From positions 992,001 through 1,056,000 of the forward strand of contig NZ_JAVAMO010000001.1 of assembly GCF_030758345.1 (NCBI RefSeq): a stretch of 64,000 nt of DNA. Direction: 5' to 3'. The notes under the pieces are model-generated. The model saw only the letters and a list, made by a program, of their open reading frames with translations. It did not search any database and had not been told where the DNA came from. The stretch is from Ruegeria discodermiae (GTDB lineage Bacteria > Pseudomonadota > Alphaproteobacteria > Rhodobacterales > Rhodobacteraceae). This document shows, piece by piece, positions 1 to 7,439 of this stretch (position 1 is the first letter of the stretch; each line of letters starts with the position of its first letter). The translations under genes and the position numbers were made by a program.

Positions 1-23
1 GGGCGATAAAACCGGGCTGAGGA

Positions 24-899
24 TCACTCGGCCTTCTCGCGGCTGGTCAGGATCACCGCCAACACGATCATCGCCGCCCCGATCAGGCCCGCTCCGGTGA
101 TCTCGGCCCCCAGAAGCAGCCCAGCATTCACGAAGGTGAAGACCACCGACAACGCAAACATCAGCGTGGCCGACAGGGTCGAAACGCGGGCAGCGGCCTC
201 GTACCAGAGGTAATAGGCCAGCGCCGTGGGCAACACGCCCAGCAGGATCAGGAACGCGCCATCCCGGACGCTTGGCATCACCGGGTCAATCAGGGCGAGC
301 GGGGCCATCAGAATGCCCGCGCAGAGGAAAATGCCGAAGAGAAAGTTCAACCGCTCGGGCGTGGAGTTTGTCCCCTGCATCGCCCGGCTGCTGGAAATCA
401 GGAACACCGCCCAGCTGAGCCCGGCGGCGATCTCCAGCAGATCGCCGATAAAGCGGGTGCCGCCGGTCTGGAAATCCGGCAGAACGGTCAGAGCCACGCC
501 GGTGACCGCGATGGCCGTGGCCAGCAGATCGCGCCAGCCCACCGGAGCCTTGACGAAGAAATAGAGAAAGATCAGCACGAAGATCGGCGCGGTGTTTTCC
601 AGTACCATCGCATTGGCCGCGCCAGTGCGCTCCAGTCCTATATGGAAGAAGATGTAATTTACCACGGTGGACAGCACTGCCAGCCGGAAATTCCAGTCGC
701 GCAGATTGATTGACACACCCGCACCCAACACCCGCAGAATGACATAGATCGCGGCTGCGGCGATGAAGAGGCGTATCGCAGCGATCTGCAATCCGCCCAT
801 ATCGCTGGTCAGATAGCGCACGATGACGCTGTGCATGCCCCAGAAAAAGGCGGCCAGAAGACCAAAGATCAGACCCCGATTAAGACTTTGTCCCGACAT
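24..899 (-). CDS. DMT-superfamily (EamA-type) drug/metabolite exporter
   Basis: The protein has 291 residues and about ten hydrophobic segments, arranged as two repeated five-helix EamA domains, as is usual for drug/metabolite transporters of the inner membrane. The first helix reads GLIFGLLAAFFWGMHSVIVR. The second repeat begins near residue 155 (GDLLEIAAGLSWAVFLI). The reading frame stays open for 47 codons upstream, but the start at 899 (MSGQSLNRG) was chosen because the family normally begins just before the first helix and the upstream stretch is not hydrophobic. The substrate cannot be told from sequence. The gene stands alone on the minus strand, divergent from the outer-membrane barrel gene. 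Confidence 0.85.
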   Translation of the reverse strand: MSGQSLNRGLIFGLLAAFFWGMHSVIVRYLTSDMGGLQIAAIRLFIAAAAIYVILRVLGAGVSINLRDWNFRLAVLSTVVNYIFFHIGLERTGAANAMVLENTAPIFVLIFLYFFVKAPVGWRDLLATAIAVTGVALTVLPDFQTGGTRFIGDLLEIAAGLSWAVFLISSSRAMQGTNSTPERLNFLFGIFLCAGILMAPLALIDPVMPSVRDGAFLILLGVLPTALAYYLWYEAAARVSTLSATLMFALSVVFTFVNAGLLLGAEITGAGLIGAAMIVLAVILTSREKAE

Positions 900-1107
900 C
901 ACATCCCGATCCCCAAGTGTTTCGCGCAGTGCAAGCCTGTTCAGCATAGCAGCGTCTGCCACAACATGGAGTTCATATCTGGGGTTCGGGTAATCAGCAA
1001 AACCAAGGGATGCTGGCCAATAGGCATCAGGCAAACGCATTTATGCGCGCGGCAAAAGCCCGAGCCTATGCAGTCCCCTCCGCTTACCCTATCAAGACCC
1101 GCAGAAC

Positions 1108-2094
1108 ATGATCTTTCCAGTTGATCGGATGGGACCAATGGGGGCGGCGGGCAAACTCTTTTTCAGGCTGTTCATGCTGTTGCTGCCGCCGCAGGTCGCT
1201 TATGCGCAGACCGCCGGTGAGGACCTGTTCAAATCCCTCCAACGCGAAAACGCCGCCGGGTCTCTGGCTATTCTAAGCCTTGTAGGCATCCCCGACGACT
1301 CGGCCAGCACGATCTTTCTGCAATCGGGGCAAAGCAACCGGAGCTACGATTTCAGGTCTGCGCAATTCGGTGGGGGTTTCCGGGTTGCTGAGGGCTTTCC
1401 GCTCTATCTTGAGGGATATGCCGGCTACGCGCGCTACGATCCGGTTCTCGTCTTTGAGCAAGGCGGCGAAACCAGCCGTCTGCCGCTGAAATGGACCAGT
1501 TTCGCCGCGACCGGCGGGATCGGCTGGGAGTTTGACATTCGGGAGCATTGGAAGTTCAGACCGCTGGCGCATATCTCGGTCGGGCGCACGCAATCGGATG
1601 CCTCTATCGGGGCGCAGGCCATTGCCAACAGGCTCGGACTGGACCGGGAGTTCTTGGAGAGTGGCGGTATCTGGGCTGGCGGCCTGGGCGGATCGGCGAC
1701 GCTGGCTTATGACCGGCGGCGCGAAAGCGGTCACCAGTTGGAGGCCAGCCTGCGCTATACGCATATCGAGTATAAACCGATCGGTGATGACGAGGACCTG
1801 CTGGTGACCTCAACAGCGGCAAATACCGTGCTCTGGAGCCGCTATCGCTGGCCGATCCGGGCGCAGGCCTTTGGCAAGCCGATGCGCGGTGTGACCGACC
1901 TCTCGCTGTCTTATCTGATCGGGGATCAGGCGAAGGTGCTGGGCACGGATTGGCTGGCCCGTGTTGGCGTCGGGATGGAGGTCGATGTGTCGGAAACGAA
2001 GCTGCCCTGGGTCACCAGCGCGCGGCTTATGGTCCGGTATTATGGCAGCGATACGGTGGATGGGTTCAGCGCCGGAATTGGCATCAGCTTCTGA
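1108..2094 (+). CDS. Outer-membrane beta-barrel protein, function unknown
   Basis: The protein has up to 328 residues, with an N-terminal signal peptide ending near PPQVAYA followed by QTAGED. The mature part shows alternating hydrophobic and polar residues with many Gly, Tyr and Trp, and it ends in Phe (SAGIGISF), the classic last residue of outer-membrane barrels. It resembles a small porin-like or autotransporter-like barrel, but no passenger domain is present. Start codons at 1108, 1129 and 1138 all lie ahead of the hydrophobic core, so the exact start is uncertain. The gene is monocistronic and convergent with dctM. Confidence 0.7.
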   Translation: MIFPVDRMGPMGAAGKLFFRLFMLLLPPQVAYAQTAGEDLFKSLQRENAAGSLAILSLVGIPDDSASTIFLQSGQSNRSYDFRSAQFGGGFRVAEGFPLYLEGYAGYARYDPVLVFEQGGETSRLPLKWTSFAATGGIGWEFDIREHWKFRPLAHISVGRTQSDASIGAQAIANRLGLDREFLESGGIWAGGLGGSATLAYDRRRESGHQLEASLRYTHIEYKPIGDDEDLLVTSTAANTVLWSRYRWPIRAQAFGKPMRGVTDLSLSYLIGDQAKVLGTDWLARVGVGMEVDVSETKLPWVTSARLMVRYYGSDTVDGFSAGIGISF

Positions 2095-2151
2095 TTTGAA
2101 CCGGCGGGCGGCCTTGCACACGACGGATAGGCAGCCCTTCGAACATTCAGA

Positions 2152-2174
2152 AGCCCCCGCCATCGGCAGGGGCT
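2152..2174. terminator. Hairpin between convergent genes
   Basis: AGCCCC (2152-2157) pairs with GGGGCT (2169-2174), with a C/A mismatch and a further CGCC/GGC-type inner stem. It lies in the 100-bp space between the outer-membrane protein gene and dctM, which converge here. There is no strong T tract on either side, so termination may be weak. Confidence 0.45.
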
Positions 2175-2194
2175 CTTGATCCTGTTACGTGCCA

Positions 2195-3571
2195 TTACTG
2201 GGTGACGATCTCCGGTCCCATGAAGGTGTTGGGCAGGAAGGTCGAAATCCACGGAATATAGGTCACCATGATCAGGAAGACGAAGAGCACCGCGAGGAAC
2301 GGCAAGGCCGCCCGTACCACCGCCATCATCGGCATCCCCGCCACGCCTGAGGTGACGAAGAGGTTCAGACCAACGGGCGGGGTGATCATCCCGATCTCCA
2401 TGTTGACCACCATGATGATGCCCAGATGGATCGGGTCGATGCCCAGCTCGATCGCGATGGGGAAGACCAGTGGCGCGACGATGACCAGCAGGCCCGAAGG
2501 CTCCATGAACTGACCACCAATCAGCAGGATTACGTTCACAACGATCAGGAACATGACCGGCCCAAAGCCCGCCGACAGCATGGCAGACGCGATCTGCTGG
2601 GGCACCTGCTCGTCGGTCAGCACGTGTTTCAGGATCAGCGCGTTGGCAATCACGAAGAGCAGCGTGACCGTCAGCTTGCCTGCCTCAAACAGCGTGTGCT
2701 TGGTGTCGGGGTGGAACAAGGCCGTTACCAGCGCAATTGGTTTGCGCATCAGCGACAGGTTCTGCGCCTCTCCTTCCGTGCTGAGCGGCCCCATGTCCTT
2801 GTAAACGAAGCTCGCGATGAAGAAGGCATAGACGGCGGCCACGGCGGCGGCTTCGGTCGGGGTGAAAATCCCGCCATAGATGCCGCCCAGAATGATCACG
2901 ATCAGGAACAGGCCCCAGCCCGCCTCACGCGCCGAAGCAAAGATCTCGCCCCAGCCCAGCCAGTCGCCCTTGGGCAGGTTCTTGACCTTGGCCATCACAT
3001 AGATCGTAACCATCAGCATCAGACCTGCCATCAGACCGGGAATGACACCAGCCAGGAACATCCGGCCCACCGAGACCTCAACCGCGGCGGCATAGACCAC
3101 CATCACGATGGAGGGCGGGATCAGGATGCCCAAGGTACCTGCGTTACAAATGACACCGGCGGCGAAATCCTTGGAGTAGCCCACCTGCCGCATCCCGGCG
3201 ATCACGATGGAACCGATGGCGACCACGGTGGCCGGGCTGGACCCGGAAAGCGCGGCAAACAGCATACAGGCAAAGACACCCGCGATCGCCAGACCGCCCG
3301 GTAGGTGCCCCACGCACGCGATGGAAAAGCGGATGATCCGTCGCGCCACGCCGCCAGTGGTCATGAAGGACGAGGCCAGAATGAAGAACGGGATCGCCAG
3401 CAGGGTGAAATGGCCCTCGAAGGCTTCGAACAGCGTGCCTGCGACCGAGGCAAGCGAGCTGTCGGAATAGATCAGCAGGAAGATGGTGGAACTTAGGCCC
3501 AGTGAGATCGCGATGGGAACACCGATCAGCAGCAGGCCAATGACCATGCCGAAGAGAATGACAACTTCCAT
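2195..3571 (-). CDS. dctM: TRAP C4-dicarboxylate transporter, large permease subunit
   Basis: This is the large membrane subunit of a tripartite ATP-independent periplasmic transporter, which carries the ion-coupled transport of the substrate delivered by DctP. It has 458 residues with about twelve hydrophobic segments and the usual DctM signatures, such as SGSSPATVVAIGSIV near residue 110, GILIPPSIVMVVY near 150, GGIFTPTEAAAVAAVYAF near 235 and MITPPVGLNLFVTSGVAG near 395. A charged cytoplasmic insert at about 255-300 is longer than in minimal DctM proteins. The start codon overlaps the dctQ stop by one base, so the two are translated together. Confidence 0.95.
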   Translation of the reverse strand: MEVVILFGMVIGLLLIGVPIAISLGLSSTIFLLIYSDSSLASVAGTLFEAFEGHFTLLAIPFFILASSFMTTGGVARRIIRFSIACVGHLPGGLAIAGVFACMLFAALSGSSPATVVAIGSIVIAGMRQVGYSKDFAAGVICNAGTLGILIPPSIVMVVYAAAVEVSVGRMFLAGVIPGLMAGLMLMVTIYVMAKVKNLPKGDWLGWGEIFASAREAGWGLFLIVIILGGIYGGIFTPTEAAAVAAVYAFFIASFVYKDMGPLSTEGEAQNLSLMRKPIALVTALFHPDTKHTLFEAGKLTVTLLFVIANALILKHVLTDEQVPQQIASAMLSAGFGPVMFLIVVNVILLIGGQFMEPSGLLVIVAPLVFPIAIELGIDPIHLGIIMVVNMEIGMITPPVGLNLFVTSGVAGMPMMAVVRAALPFLAVLFVFLIMVTYIPWISTFLPNTFMGPEIVTQ

Positions 3572-4248
3572 CAGTTGTGCCCTCCCTGCTGCTGGCGTAC
3601 CTCTTCCAGTTCATCCTCAACCTCATGGCTGGCCACGATCCGGTCGGTCTCACCCTTCCAGATCGCAATGGCCGCCTGAACGAAGCGGATTACGAGTAGC
3701 AGCATGGAGATCGGCAGCACGATATAAGGGACGACCTTGGGCAGCTTCTCATAGGCCTCGTCGTAGTTGATCGCGCCTTCCAGCCAGCGCAGCCATTCGA
3801 CCATCGGGACGTCCTGCACCTCATAGAAACTCTGTGAGCGCGCTTTCAGGTCAAGGCCGGTGGGGAACCAGCGGCCCGAGGTCGGAGGCAGATCGGCAAA
3901 CACGGCCCAGTAGTCATAGGCGCCCTTGAGCATCAGCAGCGAGAACAGCAGGCAGCAGGCGACCGAGATCAGCGCCAGCACCCTGCGCGGCGCGGGGCTG
4001 AGCATGTTCAGGATCGCATCGACGCCCAGATGCGCATGTTTCTTGACCGCATAAGACGCGCCCAGCAGCACCAGCCAGGCGAACATGAACACGGTCAGTT
4101 CCAGCGCCCAGAGGATGTTGGAGTTGAATACGAAGCGCGCAATCACATTGGCGAATGTCACCGCCGTCATCAGACCAAGAAGCACCGCGATCACGGTCTC
4201 CTCGATCTGGTCGATGAAACCGGACGGACCGGCAGTCGAACCAGACAT
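3571..4248 (-). CDS. dctQ: TRAP C4-dicarboxylate transporter, small permease subunit
   Basis: The small membrane subunit, 225 residues with four transmembrane helices, pairs with DctM. It is longer than the common 160-190-residue DctQ because of an extra periplasmic stretch between helices three and four (about residues 110-170). DctQ of Rhodobacter capsulatus is similarly long, which supports a true C4-dicarboxylate system. The first helix region (EETVIAVLLGLMTAVTFANV) and the motif NSNILWALELTVFMFAWLV are typical. It is followed directly by dctM and preceded by dctP with a hairpin in the spacer. Confidence 0.93.
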   Translation of the reverse strand: MSGSTAGPSGFIDQIEETVIAVLLGLMTAVTFANVIARFVFNSNILWALELTVFMFAWLVLLGASYAVKKHAHLGVDAILNMLSPAPRRVLALISVACCLLFSLLMLKGAYDYWAVFADLPPTSGRWFPTGLDLKARSQSFYEVQDVPMVEWLRWLEGAINYDEAYEKLPKVVPYIVLPISMLLLVIRFVQAAIAIWKGETDRIVASHEVEDELEEVRQQQGGHN

Positions 4249-4306
4249 GTTACTGTCCCCGATTGTTTGTGTGTTTTGTGGCAGGTCCGTCCACAGACCC
4301 GCTAGG

Positions 4307-4343
4307 GCGCGGCGCCGATCACTCCCCAGTACCGGCGCCGCGC
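4307..4343 (-). promoter_or_regulatory. Stable intercistronic hairpin between dctP and dctQ
   Basis: An 11-bp GC-only stem (4307-4317 pairing with 4333-4343) with a 15-base loop lies in the 108-bp gap after the dctP stop. There is no T tract. Such hairpins often protect the upstream message or partly end transcription, giving more binding protein than permease. That role is inferred. Confidence 0.55.
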
Positions 4344-4356
4344 GTAATGCGCCGGA

Positions 4357-5352
4357 TCAGAACCCGGCGTTGATTGCCTGTGCGGCGTCGATCTTGTCCT
4401 GACCGACGTCATCCGAGAACTTGTCCCAGACAGGCTTCATCGCATCGACCCAGGCCTGACGCTGTGCAGGCTCCAGCACGCGGATGGTGCCGCCCGCGTC
4501 AATGATCGATTGCTTGGCGGCATCGTTCACAGCGGTCGCTTCCTTGTTGCGCGTATCGCTGACCTCGCCAAGGATGGTCAGGAATTGCTCGCGCACCTCC
4601 GGCTCAAGACTGTCGAGCCAGTCCACCGAGGTCACGACCAGATAGTCGATGATGCCATGGTTGGTCTCGGTGATGCCGTCCTGCACCTCAAAGAACTTCT
4701 TGCCATAGATGTTGGACCAGGTGTTCTCCTGACCGTCCACAACGCCCTGCTGCAGCGCGCCATAGACCTCGGAAAAGGCCATTTTCTGCGGGCTGCCCCC
4801 GATCGCTTCCATCTGGGCGACCAGCACGTCCGAGCTTTGGACGCGGAATTTCAGACCATCTGCATCGGTGGGCTCCACCAAAGGCTTATTGGCCGACATC
4901 TGCTTCATGCCGTTGTGCCAGAAGGCCAGCCCCTGCAGGCCACGGCGCTGCATGCTGTCTTTCATCGCCTGACCCTGCTCAGAGGCCTGGAACGCATCAA
5001 CGGCATCGATATTGACGAACATAAAGGGCAGGTCGAACAGGCGGAACTGCTTGGTGAATTTCTCGAATTTCGACAGCGAGGGCGCGGCCAGTTGCACATC
5101 GCCCTGCAGCATCGCCTCCAGCACCTTGTTGTCATTATAGAGCGTGGAGTTCGGATAGACCTCCATGCACATGGTGCCGTTCATCTCGTCATTGACGCGG
5201 CTCTCCAGCAGCGAGGCGGCAATGCCCTTGGGGTGTTTGTCGGTGTTGGTCACGTGGGCGAATTTCACCACGATCTCGCCATCGTCGCAGGCCGCAAATG
5301 CGGCGGTGGCGGTCAGTGCCAGCGCGGTGGCAGCGGTTGCCAGGAATTTCAT
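4357..5352 (-). CDS. dctP: TRAP C4-dicarboxylate transporter, periplasmic substrate-binding protein
   Basis: A 331-residue extracytoplasmic solute receptor with a cleavable signal peptide (MKFLATAATALALTATAAFA then ACDDGE). Family motifs include VVKFAHVTNTDKHPKG at the mature N-terminus, FRVQSSDV near residue 172 with the conserved arginine that binds the substrate carboxylate, and GALQQGVVDGQENTWSN near 205. It captures dicarboxylates such as succinate, fumarate or malate in the periplasm and passes them to DctQM. Two 18-bp operators lie 180-230 bp upstream, and the dctBD genes lie beyond a two-gene insert. Assignment to C4-dicarboxylates rests on the DctBD context and the operators. Confidence 0.93.
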   Translation of the reverse strand: MKFLATAATALALTATAAFAACDDGEIVVKFAHVTNTDKHPKGIAASLLESRVNDEMNGTMCMEVYPNSTLYNDNKVLEAMLQGDVQLAAPSLSKFEKFTKQFRLFDLPFMFVNIDAVDAFQASEQGQAMKDSMQRRGLQGLAFWHNGMKQMSANKPLVEPTDADGLKFRVQSSDVLVAQMEAIGGSPQKMAFSEVYGALQQGVVDGQENTWSNIYGKKFFEVQDGITETNHGIIDYLVVTSVDWLDSLEPEVREQFLTILGEVSDTRNKEATAVNDAAKQSIIDAGGTIRVLEPAQRQAWVDAMKPVWDKFSDDVGQDKIDAAQAINAGF

Positions 5353-5532
5353 CGGTATCCTCCCGTATATTTTCCGATTCAGAGGCTCAGCCCTGATCGC
5401 ATTCGAGTGAAGCCAATCCCGGGGCCCCGCTCAACCCTGTGAAATGCGGGAATGAGTGAAATGTCTTTCCTGAATAAATTCAGAGTATTGCGTGATGTTC
5501 CGAAGGTGTCTCAAAGATGGGCATTTGCCGGA

Positions 5533-5550
5533 TGTGCGGATTTTCGCACA
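5533..5550. promoter_or_regulatory. DctD-type operator, distal copy A
   Basis: The sequence TGTGCGGATTTTCGCACA is an inverted repeat with 6-bp perfect outer arms and one inner mismatch. It is centred about 190 bp upstream of the dctP start and nearly identical to the second copy 32 bp away. It matches the consensus for rhizobial DctD sites as I recall it. Binding by the DctD encoded here is inferred. Confidence 0.75.
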
Positions 5551-5564
5551 GGCCAGACCCCACT

Positions 5565-5582
5565 TGTGCGGATTTCCGCACA
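5565..5582. promoter_or_regulatory. DctD-type operator, copy B
   Basis: The sequence TGTGCGGATTTCCGCACA is a perfect inverted repeat with 8-bp arms around a central TT. The centre-to-centre distance to copy A is 32 bp, about three helical turns, so two dimers could bind on the same DNA face. It lies about 220 bp upstream of dctP, a typical upstream activating position. Confidence 0.78.
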
Positions 5583-5637
5583 GTCCTGACATCCGCCTTG
5601 GCCCCGCGATTCGACCCCTGCGCGCAGGACGGGCCCA

Positions 5638-5946
5638 TCAGTCTTCGTCGTCCTCATCGGGGATCGGGTACGGGCCATCTTCAAACAGGAACGCCTGAAG
5701 CGCGGTCAGATAGTCGCGCCATTCGGCCTCATCCTCGAACTCATCATCGGTCAGCTCTTCCCAGTCGCTCCGCCCGATACCGCTGCCACTCAGGGTTTCG
5801 GCGAGGGCGGACTGGAAGGCCGTGCGCGCATCGGCGTTATGGGCCTCGTCCAGAAACTCCTTCAACTCCTCAACATCATAAGCTTGCGGGTTGAGGTAGC
5901 CGCTGGCCATATCGCTCAGGACCTGCTGCGGGGTGCGGTCAGCCAT
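5638..5946 (-). CDS. Small acidic protein, candidate immunity protein
   Basis: A 102-residue, strongly acidic protein (it ends PYPIPDEDDED) rich in Asp and Glu, with predicted helical segments and no signal peptide or membrane helix. I do not recognise a named family with confidence. The pattern GYLNPQAYDVEELKEFLDEA followed by WRDYLTALQAFLFED recalls small acidic CdiI-like immunity proteins, but this is a weak resemblance. It follows the large basic protein gene by 52 bp on the same strand, the order and charge contrast expected for an effector and its antidote. The start at 5946 (MADRTPQQ) was preferred over 5964. Confidence 0.6.
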   Translation of the reverse strand: MADRTPQQVLSDMASGYLNPQAYDVEELKEFLDEAHNADARTAFQSALAETLSGSGIGRSDWEELTDDEFEDEAEWRDYLTALQAFLFEDGPYPIPDEDDED

Positions 5947-5998
5947 GTCTGGGGTCTCCATCAATTGGTTTCACGGCCGGTCCTTTCGGCGGGACCAG

Positions 5999-7336
5999 CT
6001 ATGCGATCGGGTTGGGGTAAAGCGTCACCAGACGCAAGGTGCCATCGTCAAGCAGATCATAAATGGCCTTGCAGTTGCTATCGGGCCCCCAGGTCGCATC
6101 GACGCAGGTGTCTTTCTGACCTTTCTGCTTTTTGCGTTTCACACCCTGCACCGCGCTCTGCCAATTCGGGCCCAGCACATCGACCAGCTTGGCCTTCATC
6201 GGGGGTAGCCTGACGGGCTTGCCGCCTTCGGGCGGCGGCTTGATGCCGTTATCGTCGATATGATCCAGCGCCTGGGTCCGCAACGCCATCTGGCTTTCGA
6301 CAAACGCCGCCTTGTCGAGGAAGTTCGACGCCTTGTGCACCGGCTTTCCCTTGAATTTCTTGCCGGTGCGCGGGTTCTGCTTTTTAAGGATGCGGTCTTC
6401 CTGCTGCTGAATGGTCAGCCCCGGACCGTGGCATTCAGGCCCATGTGCGCGCGGCGGTTTGTCGACATGATCGTAGAACATCGTGTCCAGCGTCTCTTTC
6501 ATCGCCTTGAGTTCGGCGATGTTGGAGGGCGGCGGTTTCTTGTTCATAGCGGTTTTCAGCGCCGTGCGCATGTCGCGCATTTCGGGAAAGGCGCGGTCCA
6601 TGAAAGCCGGGTCGCTGGTCACCTGCGCCGCGCAGGTCTTGACCAACCCGTCGAGCTTGCCCAGCGCCTCCGCGTCGTCGCCCGCGCTGGAGAGACGATC
6701 GGTGATGATCACCGGCGAGGGCGTTGCGGCCACCAGTTTGCGCAGCGCCGCCAGCGCCTTGAGCGCGGTATCCGGGCTTTTGGCCTTCATGGCCTTCTTG
6801 TAGAGTTCGACCGCCTTCACCACCCGTTCGCGGTAATCAGCGGGGGCAGAGTTCAAACAGCGCAGCAGCGGGGTTTTCATCGCCTCGAAGTGCTTTGCAA
6901 TCTTTTCCAGCACCTGTTCGATATCATCGCCCAGTTCGGGCGGTGTATCTGCGCTGTCTTCGTCCTCCTCCTCCCCATCATCGATGACGTCGCCGTCTTC
7001 GGATAGCAGGCGGACTTTCATCTTCTGCCCGCGGGCTGAAAGGTATTTGCGGAAGGTCTTGCCAAAGTTGGCGGGTGTCGAATCCGGGTCCTCGACGAAG
7101 AGGTTGGCGATCTTGCCATCGACCTCCAGCGCGCCGACCGCGCCCTTGGCCCCGGCGCCCTCATCCTTGGCCATCTTCCGGCAGGCGGATTTGTTCTTGG
7201 ATTTGTGGGCCTTGAAAATCAGGTCATCCTTGCCGTGAAACAGCGCGAAATTGTGCCGGACCTTGCGCGCGGCAGCAATGATGGTCGCCACCTCTTTTGC
7301 CTCCGCCGCAAGTTCGGATTTGGATTTCTTCGCCAC
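5999..7336 (-). CDS. Large lysine-rich protein of unknown function, candidate toxic effector
   Basis: A 445-residue cytoplasmic-type protein with no signal peptide or membrane helix. Residues 1-115 form a compact basic N-terminal region. An acidic linker (about 117-130, GEEEDEDSAD) follows, then a helical middle (135-295), then a distinct C-terminal part (298-445) that opens with HGPECHGPG and ends with IYDLLDDGTLRLVTLYPNP. The C-terminal part has PRTGKKFKGKPVHKASNFLD, a basic stretch like those in RNase-type polymorphic toxins. That reading is a guess, with no catalytic residues proven. It is followed by a small acidic gene and sits between dctBD and dctPQM. The start at 7336 (MAKKSKSELA) is the first ATG. 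Confidence 0.6.
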   Translation of the reverse strand: MAKKSKSELAAEAKEVATIIAAARKVRHNFALFHGKDDLIFKAHKSKNKSACRKMAKDEGAGAKGAVGALEVDGKIANLFVEDPDSTPANFGKTFRKYLSARGQKMKVRLLSEDGDVIDDGEEEDEDSADTPPELGDDIEQVLEKIAKHFEAMKTPLLRCLNSAPADYRERVVKAVELYKKAMKAKSPDTALKALAALRKLVAATPSPVIITDRLSSAGDDAEALGKLDGLVKTCAAQVTSDPAFMDRAFPEMRDMRTALKTAMNKKPPPSNIAELKAMKETLDTMFYDHVDKPPRAHGPECHGPGLTIQQQEDRILKKQNPRTGKKFKGKPVHKASNFLDKAAFVESQMALRTQALDHIDDNGIKPPPEGGKPVRLPPMKAKLVDVLGPNWQSAVQGVKRKKQKGQKDTCVDATWGPDSNCKAIYDLLDDGTLRLVTLYPNPIA

Positions 7337-7439
7337 GCCAACCTCTCTGAGATAACCGGGTCCAAGGCGCTGTCACGGCCTCCTTGCCGGGTCACAATAG
7401 CCAAAACCCGGATCAAAGCCACCCTGCATATCGGGGGTT

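Noticed and set aside
900-1040. N-terminal extension of the DMT exporter
   Set aside because: 47 extra codons precede the first helix. They have no signal peptide or domain, and the start at 899 matches family length.
5353-5530. Sigma54 promoter for dctP
   Set aside because: I looked for GG-N10-GC spacing on the minus strand and found none acceptable; reported instead as an absence.
5533-5582. CRP/FNR-type sites
   Set aside because: TGTGCG-N6-CGCACA lacks the TGTGA or TTGAT half-sites of CRP/FNR, and fits DctD better given the neighbours.
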